A DNA stretch of 30,068 nt, from the NCBI GenBank assembly GCA_050692055.1, contig JBOGTC010000164.1, forward strand, positions 1-30,068. Reading direction: 5' to 3'. The translations under genes were made by a program, and so were the position numbers. The notes under the pieces are model-generated. The model did no database searches. It was not told the DNA's origin and saw only the letters and a program-made list of their open reading frames with translations. The DNA is from JBOGTC01 sp050692055. GTDB taxonomy: Bacteria > Chloroflexota > Limnocylindria > QHBO01. This document shows positions 22,306 to 29,424 of the stretch, in pieces (the stretch's first letter is position 1; each line of letters begins with the position of its first letter).

Positions 22306-25062
22306 TCAGTCGCCCGGAGGGTTGGGCGGTGGTGCCGGTGGACCGCCGCCGCCTCCCGGTCGCGCGCCCTGGCCTTCGCCGTCGTCGCCGCCGTCGTCCT
22401 CGGGCGGCTCGGTCGGGTCCGGTTCCTCCCCTTCCCCCTCCTCGGATGGAGCAGGCGTGGGCGACGGCCGCGGCGTGGCGCGGCGCTCTCCGCAGATGGC
22501 CGGGAAGCCTCCCTCGCCGTACAGCGGCGAGATCGCGAACAGCACCCGCTCGTCTTCCTGATAGTCGCCGGGGTCGCCTCGCGCTCCGGTCTGGCCATTC
22601 ACCACGCGGTTGGACCATGTTCGAGCGGCCATGGCCCAGTTCTCCGGCCGGTCGCCCGGCGCCTGGCGCTCATAGGCCACCAGGTCCAGGCATCCCCGCG
22701 GATGGACGTTGTCCGCCGGCGGCACCGTTCCCTCCAGGTAGGGCATGGTGATCGTCTCGCCGCAGCGATTGGTGGCGCCCATGCCACTGAAGCGGCAGAC
22801 CGTGGCCTCGACAATGCCGGCTGGCTGCTCGAAGCTCGTCTGGCCGACCGGCTGCCCGCCGTTCCAGTCCCACGGCTCGTTCAGGGCGCGGGTCATGAAC
22901 TCCTGCCACAGGAAGAGCGGCCCGTCGGCGGAGAAGAGGCCCTGGCCCAGGACGTTGGACATGGGCTCCTGGTTGTTGTTTCCCATCCAGACGCCGGTCA
23001 CCAGGCTGCCGGGCACGTAGCCAAAGCCGGAGACATCGCGGAAGTCGTTCGTCGTTCCGGTCTTGAAGCCTGCCGGACGGCGCGCTCCGTCAGGCGTCGC
23101 GAGCTGCGCCCGCTCACCCCACAGGATGTTGCGAGCCGGATCGGTGTTGCCTTCCAGGATCCAGTGCGCCAGGTAGGCCTCGGCCGTCGTCATCGGCGGC
23201 GCCACGTCGGGCGCATCGTCCTCGCGGCTGTACACCACGCGGTTGTCGCGATTGCGGATCTCGATCACCGTCGTCGCCAGCTCCAGCTCGCCCTGCTGCG
23301 CGAAGGAGCCGTATGCCTGCGTCATGTTCGTCAGGTTGACCGGCACGGACCCGAGGGCCAGAGAGAGCCCGGGATCGAGCGACATGATGTAGTCGCGGCT
23401 CGCGATGCCGAGCGACTCGGCGAACTGTGCGGTCGTGTCCGACCCGACGAGGTACTGCATCTTCACCGACGGGATATTGAGCGAGTAGCGGAGCGCATCC
23501 ATGGCGAGGACCGGCCCGTGCTCCCTGATGTCGGCATTCGTGGGCCGATATGACGCCGCTCCGCTCACGCCGAACTCGGTCATCGCATCCACAAGCATGG
23601 TCGAGACGGTGGCATCTCGCGACTGGAAGGCGGACGCGTAGGTGATCGGCTTGAAGGCCGATCCGGGCTGCCGAAAGCCAAGCCCGGCCACGTCGAACTG
23701 GCCCTGCACGCGAGGATCCTCGCGGTTGTAGTAGTCGACGCTGCCGACGTAGGCAACGATCTCGCCCGTTGCGGAGTCGATGGCCACCAGCGCCCCATTG
23801 TTCACGTTCTTGTCCGTCAGGGCGGCCACCCACTCGCGGACCTCCTCGTGGGCCACCTGCTGCAGGTCGTGGTCGAGCGTGGTCGTGATGCGGTAGCCAC
23901 CGGTACGCACGGCGAGCTCCGGATCCTCGACGCCCAGGCTGCCAAGGATGCGCTCCGCCTCCTTCTGGACGCGGAAGCTGAAGTGCGGCTCGCGCAGGAT
24001 GCTCTGCAGCCGGTTCGGCTGCATGTCGGTCCAGGTCGTGTTGACGGCCTCGCGATACTCGGCCGGCGTGATGTATCCCTCCTGGCGCATCGCGTCGAGA
24101 ATGAGGTTGCGCTCGCCGATGGCCGCCGCGGCCGCCTCCTCGGTGCCGGATTCGCCGCCGGGGTTCTGATAGGGATCGAGCAGGCTGGGCGCCTGCGGCA
24201 GCCCGGCCAGGAAGGCGGCTTGGGCAACGGTCATCTGGGACAGGTCGTTGAGACCGAAGTAGTTCGCCGCAGCCGCCTTGATGCCGTACGAGCCGTTGCC
24301 GTAGAAGATGAGGTTCAGGTAGGTCTCGAGGATCTGCTCCTTGCCCGCGCGTCCCGGGTAGGCATCGGTCACCTGCATCGCCAGGATCTGCTCGCGGATC
24401 TTCTCGTCGAAGTCCGTCTCCTGGTTCGGCGCCGGCGGCTGGCAGACATCGATCTGCTCCTCCTCCGGGCTCTCCTGGTCGGTCGTGGCGGGCTCGTCGG
24501 GGTCGACCTCGATGCTCGGCTCGGGCGCGGCGCCCGCCTCGACCTGCGTCGACTCGCCCTCCTCCTTGAGCACCCGGGCATAGTCGATCACCTGCTGCGT
24601 GATGGTGGAGGCGCCCTGCACGATCTGGCCCGCCTCGAGGTTCACCAGCGCCGCGCGGACGACGCCTTGGAAGTCGACGCCGCTGTTCTCCCAGAATGTG
24701 CGGTCCTCGCTCGAGACGGCGGCCTGCCAGATGACGTCGGGGATCTGGTCGAAGTCGACCGCCTCCCGGTTCTGGCACTCGAAGCGCGCCAGCAGGACCT
24801 CGCCCGAGCGGTCGTAGACGTAGGTGGACTGCGGCAGATCGATGTCGTCCAGGACGCGCGGATCGGGCAGGTCGGAGGCGAAGTAGTTGTAGGCGGCCAG
24901 CATACCTCCGGCGGTGCCCAGCACCGAGCCGGCAAACATCAGCCCGAACACGCCGAGGGTGACGAGCATGAACGTGGCGAGGCCGCGACGACGCGCGCCG
25001 CGTCGCGTCGTGCGGCGGGTCATCATCAGATGACGCCGCCGCCGCTGGAGTGCCGGATGCAT
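22306..25062 (-). CDS. Class A penicillin-binding protein (PBP1A-like)
   Basis: This 918-residue bifunctional enzyme polymerises and cross-links peptidoglycan outside the membrane. A basic N-terminus and one helix (about 31-53) precede the GT51 glycosyltransferase domain: SSEDRTFW (catalytic E119), QGASTITQQ (149-157) and KIREQILAMQ (221-230). Between the last two lies an acidic insertion of about 50 residues (166-218) absent from usual GT51 domains. The transpeptidase domain has SAFK (468-471, nucleophile S468), SLN (527-529) and KTGT (667-670). The last 75 residues are a Pro/Glu/Gly-rich tail. ATG 25062 is preceded by a promoter-like -10 with a seven-base gap and no Shine-Dalgarno, supporting this start. 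Confidence 0.95.
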   Translation of the reverse strand: MHPALQRRRRHLMMTRRTTRRGARRRGLATFMLVTLGVFGLMFAGSVLGTAGGMLAAYNYFASDLPDPRVLDDIDLPQSTYVYDRSGEVLLARFECQNREAVDFDQIPDVIWQAAVSSEDRTFWENSGVDFQGVVRAALVNLEAGQIVQGASTITQQVIDYARVLKEEGESTQVEAGAAPEPSIEVDPDEPATTDQESPEEEQIDVCQPPAPNQETDFDEKIREQILAMQVTDAYPGRAGKEQILETYLNLIFYGNGSYGIKAAAANYFGLNDLSQMTVAQAAFLAGLPQAPSLLDPYQNPGGESGTEEAAAAAIGERNLILDAMRQEGYITPAEYREAVNTTWTDMQPNRLQSILREPHFSFRVQKEAERILGSLGVEDPELAVRTGGYRITTTLDHDLQQVAHEEVREWVAALTDKNVNNGALVAIDSATGEIVAYVGSVDYYNREDPRVQGQFDVAGLGFRQPGSAFKPITYASAFQSRDATVSTMLVDAMTEFGVSGAASYRPTNADIREHGPVLAMDALRYSLNIPSVKMQYLVGSDTTAQFAESLGIASRDYIMSLDPGLSLALGSVPVNLTNMTQAYGSFAQQGELELATTVIEIRNRDNRVVYSREDDAPDVAPPMTTAEAYLAHWILEGNTDPARNILWGERAQLATPDGARRPAGFKTGTTNDFRDVSGFGYVPGSLVTGVWMGNNNQEPMSNVLGQGLFSADGPLFLWQEFMTRALNEPWDWNGGQPVGQTSFEQPAGIVEATVCRFSGMGATNRCGETITMPYLEGTVPPADNVHPRGCLDLVAYERQAPGDRPENWAMAARTWSNRVVNGQTGARGDPGDYQEDERVLFAISPLYGEGGFPAICGERRATPRPSPTPAPSEEGEGEEPDPTEPPEDDGGDDGEGQGARPGGGGGPPAPPPNPPGD

Positions 25063-25069
25063 CGGTCGC

Positions 25070-25098
25070 AGGGTAGCAGTGAACGTTCGTTCGGTCTA
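25070..25098 (-). promoter_or_regulatory. Candidate promoter for the penicillin-binding protein gene (leaderless)
   Basis: On the - strand TAGACC (25098-25093) and TACCCT (25075-25070) are 17 bases apart. The -10 ends seven bases before ATG 25062, so the mRNA probably starts at the initiation codon. The arrangement matches that found before the TPR gene. Confidence 0.45.
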
Positions 25099-25114
25099 AC
25101 GGCTGCGCGCGCTG

Positions 25115-25753
25115 TCAGCCTCCCACGCCCAGGAGGCGTGGATCGGTGAGCAGGGCGATGACGGCGCCGCCGACCAGGAACGGACCGAACGGGATGTAGC
25201 TGCGCATTCCCACCCGGCGCAGCATCAGCAGGATGATGCTCGTGCCGGCGGCCAGGAAGGCCGCCGCAAACAGCGCCGTGAAGACGGACGGCCAGCCAAG
25301 AAGCAGGCCGATGGGTGCCACCAGGTACAGGTCGCCCAGCGCCAGGCCGCCGCGCACCACGAGCGCCAGGACGCCGAGGAAGGCCACCGAAGCCAGGGCA
25401 CCGATGAGAGCGGCGATCGGATCCGTACCCGGGTTGAAGGGCACGAAGATCGCCGCCAGCACGATCAGCGGATCCAGCACGAGGTGCGGCAGCAGTCGCT
25501 GCTCGAGATCGGTGGCCACCAGCATCACCAGCAGCCCCAGGATGCCCAGGTGCACCGCCGTGGCCCACCACGGCAGCTGGGAGCGGGCGACGATGCCAGC
25601 GGCCACCAGCCCGGCGGTGGCGGCCAGCAGCGCAGTGCGAATTCCCGGCCCGCGGCGCGATGCGTCGTCCGGCGGCCAGATGCTGGCGAGGCGCTCCGAG
25701 CCGGCGCCGATAGCTGCGAAGAGCACGCCCACGAGCACCACGATCGGCCCCAT
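25115..25753 (-). CDS. Prepilin-peptidase-like membrane protein (A24 family, short form)
   Basis: The 212-residue protein has six or seven hydrophobic helices and the two catalytic aspartates of the A24 aspartyl peptidases: ATDLEQRLLPH (D82) and GLALGDLYLVAPIGLLLGW (D141, in the G-D motif), followed by IPFGPFLVGGA. These enzymes cleave type IV prepilin leaders at the cytoplasmic face. The N-terminal methyltransferase region with its two CxxC pairs is missing, so only cleavage is predicted. No pilin or pilus assembly genes are in the window. I prefer ATG 25753, which has GGAGGG just upstream, over an in-frame GTG at 25789. It is upstream of and co-directional with the penicillin-binding protein gene. 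Confidence 0.85.
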   Translation of the reverse strand: MGPIVVLVGVLFAAIGAGSERLASIWPPDDASRRGPGIRTALLAATAGLVAAGIVARSQLPWWATAVHLGILGLLVMLVATDLEQRLLPHLVLDPLIVLAAIFVPFNPGTDPIAALIGALASVAFLGVLALVVRGGLALGDLYLVAPIGLLLGWPSVFTALFAAAFLAAGTSIILLMLRRVGMRSYIPFGPFLVGGAVIALLTDPRLLGVGG

Positions 25754-25943
25754 CGGCCCTCCATCAACGACATAGACCCGACGCCGCACCGTACGCGGTG
25801 CGCCGCGGCACCACCCATGCTAGGGACTCGCCCCTCGCCCGCCATAGGCCGATGGTCGCATCTGGCATGCGGCCTGCCATGCGTTGGTGGCGCGAGATCG
25901 GCCGGACGGCCGGTCGCAGCCGAGACGGGAAGGAGATCCTGAG

Positions 25944-26132
25944 ATGGACAGCGATCGCATCGAGGGCAAGGTCAAGGAAGCCACAGGCAAGGCCAAGGAG
26001 GGCTGGGGCGACCTGACGAACGATCCCGACACCGAGGCCGAGGGCGAGATGGACCAGGCCGAGGGCAAGATGCAGTCGGGCTGGGGCGAGGCGAAGGACA
26101 AGGTACGCGACGCCGTGGACGACGACCGCTGA
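25944..26132 (+). CDS. CsbD family stress-response protein
   Basis: The 62-residue, highly charged, hydrophilic protein consists of two related CsbD-like segments: DRIEGKVKEATGKAKEGWGDLT and then, after an acidic stretch, DQAEGKMQSGWGEAKDKVRDAV. CsbD proteins are small, probably helical or disordered, and belong to general stress regulons in many bacteria; no biochemical role is firmly known. The start ATG 25944 is set by AAGGAG eight bases upstream and by where the family begins; an upstream in-frame ATG at 25884 would add an unrelated basic peptide. The gene stands alone on + between two - strand genes. Confidence 0.9.
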   Translation: MDSDRIEGKVKEATGKAKEGWGDLTNDPDTEAEGEMDQAEGKMQSGWGEAKDKVRDAVDDDR

Positions 26133-26233
26133 ACCTCCTGAGCGCCCGGCCCGGCCCCCGCCCCCCCGAAGCCACGAGGTCCGCGCCACCTGCCATCAGG
26201 GTCGGGTTATGCACGCTGGCGAGCGAATGCGGC

Positions 26234-26266
26234 CCGCATCCACGCCAAGTTTGAGTGTGGATGCGG
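26234..26266. terminator. Strong hairpin downstream of csbD-like gene
   Basis: CCGCATCCAC (26234-26243) and GTGGATGCGG (26257-26266) are exact complements with a 13-base loop. It is directly followed by a second perfect stem, CGCTCC, AC, GGAGCG (26267-26280). There is no T-run, so if it ends transcription it would not be a classical intrinsic terminator; it could also stabilise the CsbD mRNA. Confidence 0.5.
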
Positions 26267-26301
26267 CGCTCCACGGAGCGGAAATGCGCGCGCGGCTCGC
26301 C

Positions 26302-26320
26302 TAAGCCGGCGGTGGTTGGC
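26302..26320 (+). repeat. Dispersed intergenic repeat, copy 4
   Basis: TAAGCCGGCGGTGGTTGGC matches the - strand copies at 11784 and 11834 at 17 of 19 and 16 of 19 positions respectively, and copy 5 at 18 of 19. It lies between convergent gene ends, as do the copies near 11.8 kb. Confidence 0.8.
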
Positions 26321-26351
26321 ATCTGACAACGCCCGCCGCCGAGGGCCTGGG

Positions 26352-26370
26352 TAAGGCGGCGGTGGTTGGC
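26352..26370 (+). repeat. Dispersed intergenic repeat, copy 5
   Basis: TAAGGCGGCGGTGGTTGGC starts exactly 50 bases after copy 4 and differs from it at one base. It is followed by CCGGTGGCACCGG, itself a small palindrome, comparable with the TTGGCACCAA after copy 2 read on the - strand. Confidence 0.8.
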
Positions 26371-26417
26371 CGGTGGCACCGGCAGCCCCCGCCACGGCTT
26401 CCGGTCGGCCGCGGAGA

Positions 26418-26433
26418 GTATATACGTATATAC
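26418..26433. promoter_or_regulatory. AT-rich 16-bp palindrome, possible operator or protein-binding site
   Basis: GTATATACGTATATAC is a perfect palindrome and also two tandem copies of the palindrome GTATATAC. With only four G/C bases it stands out sharply in this roughly 70% GC sequence. It lies 20 bases beyond the end of pepA and about 285 bases beyond the CsbD gene, so it is not placed to control either as a normal promoter operator. Confidence 0.45.
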
Positions 26434-26452
26434 CGCAATCTGCGGCGAGCAG

Positions 26453-27934
26453 CTACGGCGCAGAAGCGAAGTCGAGCGCCAGGCGGACAAGCGTGGAGAC
26501 CGCCGATCCCGTGGCGCCTTTTGGCCCGTACGGCTTCTCGGCGCCCAGGTACGCCGTTCCAGCGATATCCACGTGCACCCAGGGCACGGTGACGAACTCG
26601 GACAGGAAGACGGCGGCCTTGATGAGCGATCCGTCGCGCGAGCCGGAGTTGACGATGTCGGCGTACGGCGAGTCATACGCCACCCGGTACTCGGTCACCA
26701 GCGGCATTCGCCAGAACCACTCTCCGCTCGCATCGGCGGCGGCCCGGACCGCTTCGCCCCAGTCGTCGGTCTCGCTCCGCGTGAAGTAGGCGCTGACCAG
26801 ATCTCCGAAGGCGATCGCGCAGGCGCCGGTCAGCGTCGCCACGTCGACGATGTGCGTGGCGCCCTCGCGCTCCGCCCACGTCATGGCATCGGCGAGGATG
26901 AGACGTCCTTCGGCGTCGGTGTTCGTCACCTCGACCGTCATCCCGTTCATCGCCTTGACCACGTCGCCCGGTCGCTGGGCGTTGCCGCCGGGCATGTTCT
27001 CGACCATCGGCGCCACCGCCATGAGCGGGGTGTCGGGAGCCAGCCGCGCGACCGTGCGCGCCGCGGCGATCACCGCCGCCGCGCCCGACTTGTCGAGCTT
27101 CATGTCCCCCATGTTCTCGGACGGCTTGATGCTCAGGCCGCCCGAGTCGAAGCAGACCCCCTTGCCCACGATCGCCAGGCGCCGCTCCTTGCTCGCCGCA
27201 CTCCAGCCGGGGAGCTTGACGGCGATGAGGCGCGGCGGATGGTCCGCTCCCTGCCCGACCCCCAGCAGCAACCCCATCCCGAGCTTCTCCATCTCGGCCG
27301 GCTCCAGGACCTCGACCGTGCAGCCGTCCGCCTTGAGCTCGCGGGCCACCTCGGCCATGCGCTCCGGTGAGAGGTCGTTGGCGGACCGGTTGGCGAGGTC
27401 TCGGCTGAAGACGATGCCCTCCCCCACCTCGGTGCCCAGGTCGAGCGCGGCCTGGTCGCCGCCGAGCACGATCACCTCCTCGAGCGAGCGCAGCATCGCC
27501 TCCGTATCCCGCACTCGGCCGTAGACGGCGGTGGACCGATATGTCCCCGACACGGCACCCATCGCTGCGGCGGCCCAGGCGTCCGGTCCCTCGCCATCCC
27601 GCAGCCACAGCGCGAGCGATCGCGCGCCGCGGCCCTGCAGCCTTCGCGTGGCCACCTGCGCCAGGCGCCGCGCGCGCCACGCGCCGCGGCCGCGCGCTCC
27701 GGCATTCAGCAGCAGGAGATGCCCCGCCGGCAGGTCACGGGCATCCACCAGCGCCGAGGGATGCTCGAGGATGTTGAACTCCCCCCACTCGATCGCCCGA
27801 CGAATCGCGCCGCCCGCGGCGGAATCCAGCTCGCCGAGATCGCCGGTCAGGTCCGCGTCCTCCTTGTAGATCGGAACGGCGAGAACATCGGCCTCGACGG
27901 CGGCGGGGTTCGTGGCATCGGCGCGCAGGCGCAT
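26453..27934 (-). CDS. pepA: Leucyl aminopeptidase (M17 family)
   Basis: This cytosolic two-metal enzyme removes N-terminal residues from peptides. The 493-residue protein has the variable N-terminal domain (about 1-170) and the catalytic domain, where all expected residues are visible: K258, D263 and K270 in the GKGVCFDSGGLSIKPS block, D281 in MKLDKSG, and D340, E342 and R344 in the family signature NTDAEGRL (338-345). PGGNAQRPGDVV and the C-terminal HVDIAGTAY segment also fit. The length is normal. It starts at ATG 27934, with GGAGA about ten bases upstream and a TATACT -10 element farther up, so it probably has its own promoter as well as possible readthrough from the kinase gene. Confidence 0.96.
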   Translation of the reverse strand: MRLRADATNPAAVEADVLAVPIYKEDADLTGDLGELDSAAGGAIRRAIEWGEFNILEHPSALVDARDLPAGHLLLLNAGARGRGAWRARRLAQVATRRLQGRGARSLALWLRDGEGPDAWAAAAMGAVSGTYRSTAVYGRVRDTEAMLRSLEEVIVLGGDQAALDLGTEVGEGIVFSRDLANRSANDLSPERMAEVARELKADGCTVEVLEPAEMEKLGMGLLLGVGQGADHPPRLIAVKLPGWSAASKERRLAIVGKGVCFDSGGLSIKPSENMGDMKLDKSGAAAVIAAARTVARLAPDTPLMAVAPMVENMPGGNAQRPGDVVKAMNGMTVEVTNTDAEGRLILADAMTWAEREGATHIVDVATLTGACAIAFGDLVSAYFTRSETDDWGEAVRAAADASGEWFWRMPLVTEYRVAYDSPYADIVNSGSRDGSLIKAAVFLSEFVTVPWVHVDIAGTAYLGAEKPYGPKGATGSAVSTLVRLALDFASAP

Positions 27935-27989
27935 GCGGCTCAGGTCTCCAGTGCGTGCAGGTGAATCGGTCGGAAGCGGGGCAGACGCG

Positions 27990-28019
27990 AGTATAGGCGG
28001 CGCTAATCCCGGCAGTCGC
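27990..28019 (-). promoter_or_regulatory. Candidate promoter for pepA
   Basis: TATACT (27995-27990, - strand) is the best -10-like hexamer seen in the window. A GCGACT at 28019-28014 with an 18-base spacer shares only the GAC core of a -35. Transcription from here would give a leader of about 50 bases carrying the GGAGA before the pepA start. It overlaps the 3' end of the kinase gene. Confidence 0.4.
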
Positions 28020-29424
28020 CGATGCGGGCGGAGTACATCGTGAACCGCGAGCCCGGCGCCACCTCCGCACCGGCGGCGGGCTCCTGGTCGATGATCCCTT
28101 CGGGCTCGCTCTCGTCGTGGTCGCAGCGCACCGTCCAGTTGAGCCCGGCGTCGGTCGCCGCCTGGATCGCCTCGTCCGTGGGGAGGCCCACCGTCTGCGG
28201 CACGGCTACGGTGTTCGGCGCCGGCTGCGGTGTGGGGGTGGCCGCCGGCGTGGCGTCGGCCCCCGGGCTGCCCGCCGGATCCCCGGCCCCGCGTCCGAGC
28301 TGGAGGAGCGGAACCACCACGAAGAGGACGACGAGTGCGGCGGCGGCCAGGATGAGCGCCGTGCCGATCCAGCCCCAGGCTCCGCTGCCGCTGCGCCTGC
28401 GGGTCGTCCGTGGCGCGCTGCCGGAGCCGGCAGGCGACGCCGGCCGCGGGGCATGGCTCGGCGGCGCGGACGGCGCGGCCGGTGGCACGTACCCACTGCT
28501 CTCGGCTCGTGGTGGCGGCGCAACGATACGGGTCTCCTCCTCGTCCCGTGCCTCGACGCTCGCCTCGAGGGCCCTGTCCATCGCGGCTGCGCTGCGGAAC
28601 CGTCCGTCGGGATCGCGGCGCAGGGCCTGCAGGATCGCCGCGTCGAGGCGGCCGGGGACGCCGTCCGCCAGCGTGGATGGTGGACGGACGCGATCGGCCG
28701 CATGGGCCTCGGCGAGCTCCGCCGGCGAACCGCCCGGGTACGGCACCTGGCCCGTGATCGCCTCGTAGAGGACCACGCCCAGTGCGAACAGGTCGCTCGC
28801 CGCCGTCAGCCCCTCGCCACGGAGCTGCTCGGGCGACATGTACTGCAATGAGCCGATGCTCGTGTCGCCCTCGTCCGCAGCGTGCGGCGTGCGGGCGATC
28901 CCGAAGTCGATCAGCTTGGCCGGGCCGGGGCCGATCATGACGTTGGCGGACTTCACGTCGCAGTGCACCAATCCCCGCTCATGGACGACTCGCAGCCCGG
29001 CAAGCAGCTCACGCCCCAGTGATGCCGCCTCGGCGATGCCCAGCCGCCGGCGCTCGGCGAGGATCTCGCGCAGCGTGCGGTGGCGGTCGAGGAGCTCCAT
29101 GACGATGTAGTGGAGCGCGCCGTCGCTGCCCGAATCGTAGACGTGGACAAGGCTCGGATGGGAGAGCGACGCCGCCGCGCGCGCTTCCGCCAGGAAGCGA
29201 TCGGTGAACGCTCGATCCTCGGCGTACGGCGGGGAGAGGATCTTCACCGCCACGTCGCGCTCGAGGCGGGTGTCCCGGGCACGGTAGACGCGCGCCATGC
29301 CGCCGCGGGCGATCAGCTCCCGGACCTCGTATCGCTCGGCCAGCAGGCGTCCGAGGACGGGATCGGGCTGCTCGGTGGAGTCCGCCGGCAGAGCGTGCGG
29401 CTCCGGGGTCGGCTCGGTGCTCAT
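28003..29424 (-). CDS. Membrane Ser/Thr protein kinase with one PASTA domain
   Basis: The 473-residue protein is a PknB/StkP-type receptor kinase. The kinase domain (about 32-290) shows the Gly-rich loop RGGMARVY, VAVK (K61), catalytic loop HCDVKSANV (D156, N161), DFG (173-175), SPE at 197-199 and SDLFALGVVLYEAITG. The catalytic loop is HCD instead of HRD, so this is a non-RD kinase. A Pro-rich linker leads to a membrane helix (about 351-376), and the outside part is a Thr/Pro spacer plus one PASTA domain (about 405-467), with cysteines C434 and C471 that might pair. PASTA domains bind peptidoglycan fragments or beta-lactams, so a link to wall growth is likely. ATG 29424 overlaps the upstream stop by four bases. 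Confidence 0.93.
   Translation of the reverse strand: MSTEPTPEPHALPADSTEQPDPVLGRLLAERYEVRELIARGGMARVYRARDTRLERDVAVKILSPPYAEDRAFTDRFLAEARAAASLSHPSLVHVYDSGSDGALHYIVMELLDRHRTLREILAERRRLGIAEAASLGRELLAGLRVVHERGLVHCDVKSANVMIGPGPAKLIDFGIARTPHAADEGDTSIGSLQYMSPEQLRGEGLTAASDLFALGVVLYEAITGQVPYPGGSPAELAEAHAADRVRPPSTLADGVPGRLDAAILQALRRDPDGRFRSAAAMDRALEASVEARDEEETRIVAPPPRAESSGYVPPAAPSAPPSHAPRPASPAGSGSAPRTTRRRSGSGAWGWIGTALILAAAALVVLFVVVPLLQLGRGAGDPAGSPGADATPAATPTPQPAPNTVAVPQTVGLPTDEAIQAATDAGLNWTVRCDHDESEPEGIIDQEPAAGAEVAPGSRFTMYSARIGDCRD

Larger units (their letters stand above)
26133..26452. other. Convergent intergenic region rich in hairpins and repeats
   Basis: These 320 bases separate the 3' ends of the CsbD gene (+) and pepA (-). 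I see no gene. From left to right they hold a C-rich stretch (26150-26168), a hairpin at 26234-26266, a second hairpin at 26267-26280, two direct copies of the dispersed repeat 50 bases apart (26302 and 26352), and an AT-rich palindrome at 26418-26433. This is the most structured non-coding segment of the window. Confidence 0.7.
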
